Positions 36,192 to 42,757 of a DNA stretch of 42,757 bases are shown piece by piece. Position numbers and translations under genes: made by a program. This stretch comes from Clostridia bacterium (lineage in GTDB: Bacteria > Bacillota > Clostridia > UBA1381), in assembly GCA_017551095.1 (NCBI GenBank), contig JAFZMQ010000039.1, positions 1-42,757 of the forward strand. Reading direction: 5' to 3'. The notes beneath the pieces were generated by a model. It worked only from the letters and a program-made list of their open reading frames with translations, had not been told where the DNA came from and did not search any database. Every line of letters starts with the position of its first letter. The stretch's first letter is position 1.

Positions 36192-36986
36192 TTATAAAAT
36201 GAACATCATTATTGCATAATGCACAAACGGTATCGCAAAAAGTACCGAATCAAACCTGTCTAAAAGTCCGCCGTGACCGGGAAGGATTTTTCCGTAATCC
36301 TTCTTTTCAAAATCACGCTTTATGCAAGATGCGGCAAGGTCGCCAAGCTGGGAAATCACAGATGCGAAAAGTCCCAAAATGGCAAATTTTACCACATAAA
36401 CGGGAAGCGGTGCTTTTGCAATTTCTATCATTGCAACTATGTATAAAAACGCCACACTGCCGATTATGGAGAATATTACACCGCCTATTGCACCCTCAAC
36501 CGTCTTTTTCGGGCTTATATGCTCGGCAAGTTTATGTTTTCCCCACATATTTCCTATCAGAAAAGCACCCGTATCTGTCATCCATGCACATACAAAGGGC
36601 AGAATTACCGAATATTTTGGAGCATATCTGCGTGTAAGAATAAGAATTGACATAAATACCGAAATCATCAGTGTTATAAATCCTACCGCCAAAACCTTTT
36701 TTGAGGTAACCTTGCCATGCATAGCTATCATTGCAAGCATAAAAATGAGAATCACCGCAAGAAGTGCCGCGATATATTTATGTAAAACAAATCCAAGGCA
36801 TATTATAACCGCCGAAATATAACCTATTCCACGCAGGAATCTGCCTACGCACATAACCCGGTACATTTCAAACAACATACCTATGGTGAATATCATAATC
36901 GCTGCATAAAGCACAAATTTTGGCGAAAGCATAACTGCAAAAAATGCGAATATTCCGATAAATGATGTTAATAATCTTTTTCCCAT
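36192..36986 (-). CDS. cdsA: Phosphatidate cytidylyltransferase
   Basis: 264 aa with about eight membrane spans. Makes CDP-diacylglycerol from phosphatidate and CTP for phospholipid synthesis. Family signature near the C-terminus: SQLGDLAASCIKRDFEKKDYGKILPGHGGLLDRFDS. It lies 1 bp after uppS. Confidence 0.95.
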   Translation of the reverse strand: MGKRLLTSFIGIFAFFAVMLSPKFVLYAAIMIFTIGMLFEMYRVMCVGRFLRGIGYISAVIICLGFVLHKYIAALLAVILIFMLAMIAMHGKVTSKKVLAVGFITLMISVFMSILILTRRYAPKYSVILPFVCAWMTDTGAFLIGNMWGKHKLAEHISPKKTVEGAIGGVIFSIIGSVAFLYIVAMIEIAKAPLPVYVVKFAILGLFASVISQLGDLAASCIKRDFEKKDYGKILPGHGGLLDRFDSVLFAIPFVHYAIMMFIL

Positions 36987-36987
36987 T

Positions 36988-37728
36988 TTACACTCCTCCG
37001 TATCTTCTGTTCCTTGACTGATATTCTATTATTGCATTATGTAAATCGTTAACCGAAAAATCGGGCCATAGCGTTTTAGTAAAATAAAGCTCGGAATATG
37101 CCGATTGCCACATCATAAAGTTGGAAAGCCTCAGCTCATAACTTGTTCTTATGATGAGGTCAGGGTCCGGCTGACCGCCTGTGTAAAGCTCGGCGGAAAT
37201 CATATCCTCTGTAATATCCTCGGGATTTATTTCTCCGCTTTTAGAACGCTCTGCCAAAATCCGTGCCGCTCTTACAAGTTCTTCCCGTGAGCCGTAATTT
37301 AAGGCAATATTCATGACGATTCCCGTGTTGTTTTTTGTGAATTCCTCGGTTTTTTTGATTTGCTCCTGTATTTCTTCTGTCAGTTCCTCGCGTCCGCCTA
37401 TCGCACGGATTACAACATTTTCCTTTGCCAAAGTACGCTCGGAATCACGCAGATAGCTCAAAAGCAGATTCATAAGAAAATCGACTTCTTCTTTCGGGCG
37501 TTTCCAATTTTCCGTTGAAAAGGCATAAACCGTTATATATTTTATGCCGATATTATTACATTCCGTTACGATTTTTTTGAGCGTGTCCGCACCTGCCTGA
37601 TGCCCTGCACTCCTTGGCAGTCCTCGCTTTTTCGCCCATCTGCCGTTGCCGTCCATAATTACGCCTATGTGTTTTGGCAGATTTTCCATATCAATTTCGC
37701 TTAGCTTATTTTTTTTTCTGAAAAACAT
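36988..37728 (-). CDS. uppS: Undecaprenyl diphosphate synthase
   Basis: 246 aa. Cis-prenyltransferase that builds the C55 carrier lipid for peptidoglycan. Motifs: HIGVIMDGNGRWAKKRG with the catalytic Asp, RSAGHQAGADTLKKI, YAFSTENWKRP, and the C-terminal DLIIRTSYELRLSNFMMWQSAYSELYF. The ribosome site is AAAGGAT. A hairpin in the gap after frr may adjust read-through. Confidence 0.96.
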   Translation of the reverse strand: MFFRKKNKLSEIDMENLPKHIGVIMDGNGRWAKKRGLPRSAGHQAGADTLKKIVTECNNIGIKYITVYAFSTENWKRPKEEVDFLMNLLLSYLRDSERTLAKENVVIRAIGGREELTEEIQEQIKKTEEFTKNNTGIVMNIALNYGSREELVRAARILAERSKSGEINPEDITEDMISAELYTGGQPDPDLIIRTSYELRLSNFMMWQSAYSELYFTKTLWPDFSVNDLHNAIIEYQSRNRRYGGV

Positions 37729-37756
37729 AAATTAAATCCTTTCAAATTAAAGAAGG

Positions 37757-37781
37757 ATACCCCCGCTTTTTGCAGGGGTAT
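37757..37781 (-). other. Hairpin between frr and uppS
   Basis: ATACCCC (37757-37763) pairs with GGGGTAT (37775-37781), then a C.A mismatch and two more G-C pairs, TTTTT loop. It is GC-rich but lacks a T run on the minus strand, so it is probably a weak or partial terminator or an RNA-stability element. Confidence 0.5.
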
Positions 37782-37786
37782 AAAAA

Positions 37787-38338
37787 TTAAACATCAAGAA
37801 TTTCCTTTTCCTTTGATGCGGTAATATCATCAATTTCCTTTACGAATTTATCTGTGAGATTTTGTATGTCCTTTTCAACACCTTTAAAATCGTCCTCGGT
37901 TATCTCGGAAGCTTTCTGCTTTTTCTTGAAATCCTCCAAGGCGTCACGCCTTATGTTACGGATTTGCACCTTTGCTTCCTCAGAGTATTTTTTGACGGTC
38001 TTAACAAGCTCTTTTCTTCTCTCCTCGGTAAGCGGCGGGAAGTTAAGGCGTATAACCTTTCCGTCATTTTGCGGAGCTATGCCTATTTCCGACTTGTTTA
38101 TTGCCTTTTCGATCTCATTTAAAACCGATTGATCCCAAGGCTGAATTACAAGCATTCTCGGTTCGGGCACTGATATTGAGCCAATCTGTGCGATAGGCGT
38201 CATTGTGCCGTAATACTCAACCGCGATTTTGTCCAAAACGGAGGCGTTTGCTCTTCCTGCTCTTATCGTCTTTAACTCGCTGTGAAAATCGTCAACCCTT
38301 TTGTTCATTTTTCCTTCGTATTCCGGATAATTTCCCAT
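37787..38338 (-). CDS. frr: Ribosome recycling factor
   Basis: 183 aa, the standard length. With EF-G it splits ribosomes after termination. Seen: HSELKTIRAGRANASVLDKIAVEYYG, LVIQPWD, GKVIRLNFPPLTEERRKELVK, VQIRNIRRDALEDFKK. It lies 18 bp after pyrH; the pyrH-frr-uppS-cdsA-ispC-rseP order is conserved in many Firmicutes. Confidence 0.98.
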   Translation of the reverse strand: MGNYPEYEGKMNKRVDDFHSELKTIRAGRANASVLDKIAVEYYGTMTPIAQIGSISVPEPRMLVIQPWDQSVLNEIEKAINKSEIGIAPQNDGKVIRLNFPPLTEERRKELVKTVKKYSEEAKVQIRNIRRDALEDFKKKQKASEITEDDFKGVEKDIQNLTDKFVKEIDDITASKEKEILDV

Positions 38339-38356
38339 AATTACACTTCCCTTTCT

Positions 38357-39076
38357 TTATCTTTTACCGTCCCTTGTTACCAAGGTCCCTATTTTTTCTC
38401 CCATGACCGCTCTTACTATGTTTTCCGGATCGTCAAGTCCGAACACTAAAATCGGCATATTGTTATCCCTGCACATTGACGCCGCAGTGGAGTCCATAAC
38501 TCCAAGCTCCTTTGAAAGTATGTCGCTGAACGAAAGGGCGTCATATTTTTTTGCATTTGGATTTATATTAGGGTCACTGTCATAAACTGCGTCCACTTTT
38601 TTTGCAAGTAAAATTACCTCGGAGTCGGTTTCTATTGCCCTGAGTGCCGCCGCGGTATCGGTGGACATAAACGGATTTCCCGTACCTGCACCGAAAATAA
38701 CAACTCTGCCTTTATCCAGATGCCTTGTTGCTTTTAATCTTATATACGGCTCGGCAATCTGACGCATTTCAATAGCCGTCTGCACTCTTGTATCAACTCC
38801 GCAGCTTTCAAGCTCGGAGCAAAGTCCCAAGGCATTTATGCAGGTTGCGAGCATTCCCATATGGTCCGCCCTTGTTCTGTCCATATCTCCGCCGCTCCTG
38901 CCACGCCATATGTTGCCTCCGCCGACAACGATTGAAACATCAACGCCAAGGTCAACAATTTTTTTGATATTCATACAAATCTTGTGCATCGTTTCAACAT
39001 CAAGACCGTAACCCTTATCTCCCGACAGTGCCTCGCCGCTTATTTTAAGCAGCACTCTTTTATACTTTACACCCAT
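38357..39076 (-). CDS. pyrH: UMP kinase
   Basis: 239 aa. Phosphorylates UMP to UDP in pyrimidine synthesis. Amino-acid-kinase fold: [14 protein letters not shown] at the N-terminus, [44 protein letters not shown] and [21 protein letters not shown] site and a promoter (39101-39129) mark it as the first gene of the pyrH-frr unit. Confidence 0.98.
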   Translation of the reverse strand: MGVKYKRVLLKISGEALSGDKGYGLDVETMHKICMNIKKIVDLGVDVSIVVGGGNIWRGRSGGDMDRTRADHMGMLATCINALGLCSELESCGVDTRVQTAIEMRQIAEPYIRLKATRHLDKGRVVIFGAGTGNPFMSTDTAAALRAIETDSEVILLAKKVDAVYDSDPNINPNAKKYDALSFSDILSKELGVMDSTAASMCRDNNMPILVFGLDDPENIVRAVMGEKIGTLVTRDGKR

Positions 39077-39100
39077 AATTTTCCTCCAACTGTTTTTTAT

Positions 39101-39129
39101 ATTATACCATTATTTTCTTAAATTTGCAA
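39101..39129 (-). promoter_or_regulatory. pyrH promoter
   Basis: Minus strand: TTGCAA (39124-39129), 17-bp spacer, TATAAT (39101-39106) preceded by GG. Confidence 0.7.
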
Positions 39130-39144
39130 TCCTTTTGGCAATAA

Positions 39145-40002
39145 TTACTTACTTTTGGTCTTATTTATCGCAGCTGCTTTTACTGTATTTTTCATCAGCA
39201 TAGCGATTGTCATAGGTCCGACACCGCCAGGAACAGGTGTGATTGCCGAAGCAACATCTTTTACACCCTCAAAGTCCACATCTCCGACAAGTTTTTTGTC
39301 CTCAGTTCTGTTTATGCCTACATCTATTACAACTGCACCCTCTTTTACCATATCCGCTGTAACAAATTTTGGTTTACCGACAGCCACTACCAAAATATCC
39401 GCATTCTTCGTCTTTTCGGCAAGATTTTTCGTGCGTGAATGGCAGATTGTAACCGTTCCGTTTTCGTGCAAAAGAAGCATAGCCATAGGCTTTCCTACAA
39501 TATTGCTTCTGCCGACTACCACACATTCCTTGCCGTTTGGCGAAATTCCGCTTTCCTTAATAAGCTCCATTATCCCGGCAGGAGTGCACGGCACAAAATC
39601 ATACCCGCCCGTCATAATTCTGCCAACATTTACAGGATGGAACGCATCAACATCTTTTTTGGGATTGATTGCTTCAATAATTCTCTTTTCGTCGATGTGT
39701 TTTGGGAGCGGAAGCTGTACCAAAATAGCGGAAATAGCCTCGTCTTTATTTAGGTTTTCAATTAGCCTTATCAGTTCGTCCTCTTTTGTGTCACCGGAAA
39801 GAGCATATTCCTCCGAATATATGCCGAGTTGTTCACACGCCTTTTTCTTGTTATTTACATAAACCCGACTTGCAGGGTCATCACCGACTATAATTACTGC
39901 AAGTCCGGGAAATATACCCTGCTTTTTTAGCTCGGATACATCTCCCCTCAATTCTTCTTTAATTCTTTCTGACACTTCTTTGCCGCTTAAAAGTTTTGCC
40001 AT
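39145..40002 (-). CDS. folD: Methylenetetrahydrofolate dehydrogenase/cyclohydrolase
   Basis: 285 aa. Bifunctional enzyme of one-carbon metabolism, oxidising methylene-THF and hydrolysing methenyl-THF. Seen: VGDDPASRVYVNNKKKACEQLGI (active-site Lys), ILVQLPLPKHI, KDVDAFHPVNVGRI, NAD(P) motif VVGRSNIVGKPMA and TPVPGGVGPMTIAML. ATG 40002 is one base after the ftsK stop, and its GGAGGA site is formed by the last Glu codons of ftsK, so the two are tightly coupled. Confidence 0.97.
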   Translation of the reverse strand: MAKLLSGKEVSERIKEELRGDVSELKKQGIFPGLAVIIVGDDPASRVYVNNKKKACEQLGIYSEEYALSGDTKEDELIRLIENLNKDEAISAILVQLPLPKHIDEKRIIEAINPKKDVDAFHPVNVGRIMTGGYDFVPCTPAGIMELIKESGISPNGKECVVVGRSNIVGKPMAMLLLHENGTVTICHSRTKNLAEKTKNADILVVAVGKPKFVTADMVKEGAVVIDVGINRTEDKKLVGDVDFEGVKDVASAITPVPGGVGPMTIAMLMKNTVKAAAINKTKSK

Positions 40003-40003
40003 C

Positions 40004-42406
40004 TTATTCCTCCGCGTCCTCGTCCTGTTCAAGTTCCTCGTCCTGCTCGTATGTATTTTCCAAAAGTCCGTTTATCCTGTTTAAGTAAACATCTCTCGGC
40101 TTAGAGCCGTTAGGACCGCTAATAAGTCCTCTTGTTTCCATCTGGTCTATTATTCTTCCCGCTCTTGCATAGCCGACCTTCATTTTTCGCTGAATCATAG
40201 CCGTTGAAATCTGTCCGAGTTCTGCCGCAATTTCGATAGCCTGTGGCAAAAGCTCGTCCGCATCCTCGCCTTCATCTTCATCCGTTACGCCGTTTTCACC
40301 CGATGCAACTCTTTCAATATGCTCTTCCAAATCCTTGGCATAGCTTGTTTCTTCGGTATTCTCCTTTATAAATTCAACTAAACTTTCAATTTCCTCATCC
40401 GAAACAAACGCCCCTTGCACACGGATAGGATTAGGCATTCCTGTCGGGTGATACAGCATATCACCCTTTCCTAAAAGCTTTTCTGCACCGTTTCTGTCAA
40501 GAATTGTTCTCGAATCGGTACCGCTTGATACCGAAAATGCAATTCTGCTCGGGATATTAGCCTTGATAAGTCCGGTTATTACATCAACCGACGGTCTTTG
40601 CGTTGCGATAATCAAATGGATACCTGCCGCTCTTGCAAGTTGTGCCAATCGGCAAATGTAGTCTTCAACTTCCTTTGCCGCAACCATCATTAAATCTGCA
40701 AGTTCGTCAATTACGATAACTATCTGCGGCAGTTTTTCACCGCCGTTTTGCTCAATATGTTCATTATAGCTTTTAATATTTCTTGCTTGTATTTCTGCAA
40801 AAAGGTCATATCGTCTCATCATCTCGCCGACAGCCCAATTAAGTGCACCTGCCGCTTTTTTGGGGTCTGTTACAACAGGAATCAAAAGATGCGGTATGCC
40901 GTTATATATACCAAGCTCGATAACCTTTGGGTCAATCATTATCATTTTTACTTCATCGGGACGGGCTTTATACAAAATACTTGCAACTATTGTATTTAAA
41001 CACACCGATTTTCCCGAGCCTGTCGCACCTGCTATCAATACATGCGGGAATTTGGATATATCTCCTATAACAACATTTCCGCCTATATCCTTTCCGAATG
41101 CCACCGAAAGCTTCGACTTTGCATTTTTAAAGCTATCACTTTCGATAAGTTCCCTTACCGACACCGTTCCTATCGTATTGTTAGGGATTTCAATGCCAAC
41201 TGCTGCTTTTCCCGGCACTGCCGCAACCAAAACCGTCGGAACGGCAAGGTTTAACGCAATATCCTCTGAAAGACCTGTGATTTTTGCAAGTTTTACACCC
41301 GTTGACGGCTGAATTTCATATCTTGTAACTGTCGGTCCTTGTGTGACCTGCAAAAGTTTTGCCTCTACTCCGAAATCCTTTAAAACGGTCATCAACTTAT
41401 TCGCCGTTTCATACATCTCGCGGCGTTTGTCCTGCGAAGTCGCAGCTGCGGTATTTAAAATGGAAAGTGGCGGGAACACATAATTTTCAAACGGCTTTTC
41501 TATTGATTTTTCTATCTCGCCCTTAACCTCTTGCTTTTCTTCCTCTGTCGCCGCTTCCGCCTTTTTGGGCTTTTCGGCATTTTTCTTTTTCTGCTCCTCT
41601 AAAAGCTCTTTAACGCCCTCGGTTTCGGGAAGCTGCGATGCAACTTCTTCCAAAAATCCCATATTTATCTGCGGTTTATCGTCTTCTTTCTCTACTTTTA
41701 CAGGTTTTGTTTCCTCGTTTCCATTTATGTCGATAAATACAGGTTCAGGCTCGGTTTTAGGCACTTCCTTTTGCACCGGCTTATGTGATTTACGCTCCGA
41801 TAAAAATGCTTTAAAATCGGTAAAATAATTGAATATTCCCAAAAGTCCTGCGACAAACAGCGTCATAACAACCACGATCGAAGCCGGTCTGCCTATTAGC
41901 TTTGAAAGTGTAATTGCAAGAATTCCGCCTAAGAATCCGCCGCAGCCTTCCATGCCTTCAATACCGTAGTCCCAAAGCCTTGAAACAAGCGGATATTCTC
42001 CCCTATAAAAGAGCATTGTAAGTGTTCCTAACAGCACCGTTTCCGATACTATAAGGATAATTTTTAATTTAAGTTTATTCGTGCGTTTTACCTTAAAAAC
42101 ATATATTCCCACCGCAAAAAGTGCAAGTGGAAGCAGTTTTGCCGACCATGCAAAAAGTCCGAACAGGCAGTCATGTATATATTTTCCGCCAATTCCTATG
42201 CTATCCTCCGCAGATGAGTATGTAAATATCATCAAAAGAACGGAAACAATAAGCACAATTATTCCGGACGAAATATATGAACGCTGCTTTTTTTCAATTT
42301 TTTCTTGGAGTCTTGACGGCTGACGCCCTGAATCCTGAGTTTTTTTAGGCATATTCCGAACATTTTTCGTTCTTTTTTTTGCCGGAGTTTTCGTATTATT
42401 CGCCAT
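40004..42406 (-). CDS. ftsK: DNA translocase FtsK/SpoIIIE
   Basis: 800 aa. Membrane-anchored DNA pump that clears chromosomes from the division septum or moves DNA into the forespore. A basic N-terminus precedes four membrane spans (about residues 45-190), an acidic/Pro-rich linker, then the RecA-like motor with Walker A GATGSGKS, Walker B IVIVIDELADLM and a C-terminal gamma winged helix (AAELGQISTAMIQRKMKVGYARAGRIID), which reads the orienting DNA motifs. FtsK and SpoIIIE roles cannot be separated by sequence alone. AAAGGAATGAT precedes the ATG. Confidence 0.96.
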   Translation of the reverse strand: MANNTKTPAKKRTKNVRNMPKKTQDSGRQPSRLQEKIEKKQRSYISSGIIVLIVSVLLMIFTYSSAEDSIGIGGKYIHDCLFGLFAWSAKLLPLALFAVGIYVFKVKRTNKLKLKIILIVSETVLLGTLTMLFYRGEYPLVSRLWDYGIEGMEGCGGFLGGILAITLSKLIGRPASIVVVMTLFVAGLLGIFNYFTDFKAFLSERKSHKPVQKEVPKTEPEPVFIDINGNEETKPVKVEKEDDKPQINMGFLEEVASQLPETEGVKELLEEQKKKNAEKPKKAEAATEEEKQEVKGEIEKSIEKPFENYVFPPLSILNTAAATSQDKRREMYETANKLMTVLKDFGVEAKLLQVTQGPTVTRYEIQPSTGVKLAKITGLSEDIALNLAVPTVLVAAVPGKAAVGIEIPNNTIGTVSVRELIESDSFKNAKSKLSVAFGKDIGGNVVIGDISKFPHVLIAGATGSGKSVCLNTIVASILYKARPDEVKMIMIDPKVIELGIYNGIPHLLIPVVTDPKKAAGALNWAVGEMMRRYDLFAEIQARNIKSYNEHIEQNGGEKLPQIVIVIDELADLMMVAAKEVEDYICRLAQLARAAGIHLIIATQRPSVDVITGLIKANIPSRIAFSVSSGTDSRTILDRNGAEKLLGKGDMLYHPTGMPNPIRVQGAFVSDEEIESLVEFIKENTEETSYAKDLEEHIERVASGENGVTDEDEGEDADELLPQAIEIAAELGQISTAMIQRKMKVGYARAGRIIDQMETRGLISGPNGSKPRDVYLNRINGLLENTYEQDEELEQDEDAEE

Positions 42407-42480
42407 TTATATAATCATTCCTTTCTCTCCCGCTAAAAGCGGAGCCCATAAAGGTTGCAAAAATCCATACTATTTTGATT

Positions 42481-42489
42481 ATTATATCA
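42481..42489 (-). promoter_or_regulatory. ftsK extended -10 promoter
   Basis: Minus strand TGATATAAT, an extended -10 box with no clear -35. The leader then holds a small CCGC/GCGG hairpin (near 42429-42443) before the ribosome site. Confidence 0.45.
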
Positions 42490-42650
42490 CACTTTTTACC
42501 GCAAAGTCCATATTTTTCTTAAAAAAGTTTAACTTATCCGATATTTTAATGAATATAGGGCAAAAATACAAAAAATAAATGGCGAAATGATTATTTTTCA
42601 AAATAATTTCAAAAATTGTTGTGATACAATTGATGGGTGACAAATAAAAA

Positions 42651-42721
42651 GGAAAATGAACTCCAAATATGATATAATGTTTAACGATCAAGCAAAACAT
42701 TAGTCAAAGGAGTCATTTTCC
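42651..42721 (+). promoter_or_regulatory. Inverted repeat around the transposase promoter and ribosome site
   Basis: GGAAAATGAACTCC (42651-42664) is complementary to GGAGTCATTTTCC (42709-42721) with one bulged base. Between them lies an extended -10 box TGATATAAT (42670-42678). The right arm includes the ribosome site AAAGGAG and ends at the start codon. A transcript from the internal promoter lacks the left arm, while one reading in from outside would contain both. The rest of 42407-42650 is AT-rich and shows no gene. Confidence 0.55.
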
Positions 42722-42757
42722 ATGAACATTTTAACATCAAGTGCCCACTTTCGTCAA
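42722..42757 (+). CDS. Probable insertion-sequence transposase, N-terminus only
   Basis: Twelve codons, MNILTSSAHFRQ, cut by the window end, preceded by a strong AAAGGAG site. The opening resembles helix-turn-helix/DDE transposases of the IS3/IS481 type, and the AT-rich, promoter-bearing lead-in fits an insertion-sequence left end. Twelve residues are too few to fix the family. Confidence 0.4.
   Translation, partial: MNILTSSAHFRQ

Noticed and set aside
39155-39862. Plus-strand open frame of 235 codons
   Set aside because: Antisense to folD; long only because of codon bias.

Overview
The window looks like a chromosomal core segment of a low-to-mid GC, anaerobic, spore-forming member of the Clostridia. 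Supporting evidence: spoVAD/spoVAEb, a HrcA/CIRCE-controlled heat-shock operon, ackA-pta, the MEP isoprenoid genes ispC and ispG, MecA-like and CD1247-type proteins, a glycine riboswitch on an AGCS symporter, and strong AGGAGG-type ribosome sites with TTGACA-17-TATAAT promoters. About 44 genes are supported, most on the minus strand. I see no complete tRNA, rRNA, CRISPR array or prophage.

Layout. 1-235: a terminator and a folded element ending in a tRNA-Ser-like 3' end. 236-2880 (minus): HAD phosphatase, TIGR04086 membrane protein, yajC, mecA-like adaptor. 3011-4321: rplT-rpmI-infC with a leader attenuator and an infC that has no ordinary start codon. 4371-6073: AGCS symporter behind a single-aptamer glycine riboswitch. 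6100-8600: rsmG and noc/parB-like (plus) and radC (minus), with a long hairpin leader before noc. 8677-14441 (minus): orphan MsmX/UgpC-type ATPase, EF-G-like GTPase, ackA, pta. 14548-15617: galE, divergent from pta. 15655-17358 (minus): spoVAEb, spoVAD, HPr-like protein. 17502-19303 (plus): mtaB and a REP-associated (Y1) transposase. 19300-20706 (minus): M18 aminopeptidase. 20815-24096 (plus): Ogg-type glycosylase, unknown zinc-ribbon protein, fba, NodB-type deacetylase. 24093-30532 (minus): hemW, then hrcA-grpE-dnaK-dnaJ plus a fumarase-type beta subunit. 30572-42406 (minus): ftsK/spoIIIE-folD, pyrH-frr-uppS-cdsA-ispC-rseP-ispG-pepP, efp and a CD1247-like protein. 42640-42757: the left part of a probable insertion sequence.

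How the genes work together. pta and ackA convert acetyl-CoA to acetate with ATP formation. ispC and ispG are two MEP steps, and uppS turns the prenyl product into the wall carrier lipid; cdsA (phospholipid), rseP (site-2 protease) and pyrH/frr share that transcription unit. The dnaK operon is under HrcA/CIRCE control. Translation genes (infC, rpmI, rplT, efp, frr, EF-G-like) and chromosome genes (noc-like, ftsK) are spread through the window.

The least ordinary features are: two ~105-nt intergenic elements with shared ends (ackA/pta and ispG/rseP); a REP-type transposase whose own coding sequence carries two related palindromes; the tRNA-like folded element at the left edge; a very short or leaderless promoter on the glycosylase gene; a lone fumarase beta subunit coupled to dnaJ; an infC starting at AUA or AUU; and an insertion-sequence end whose inverted repeat could hide the transposase ribosome site from read-through transcription. 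I did not find a convincing new multi-gene defence or metabolic system; this is mainly a housekeeping region.
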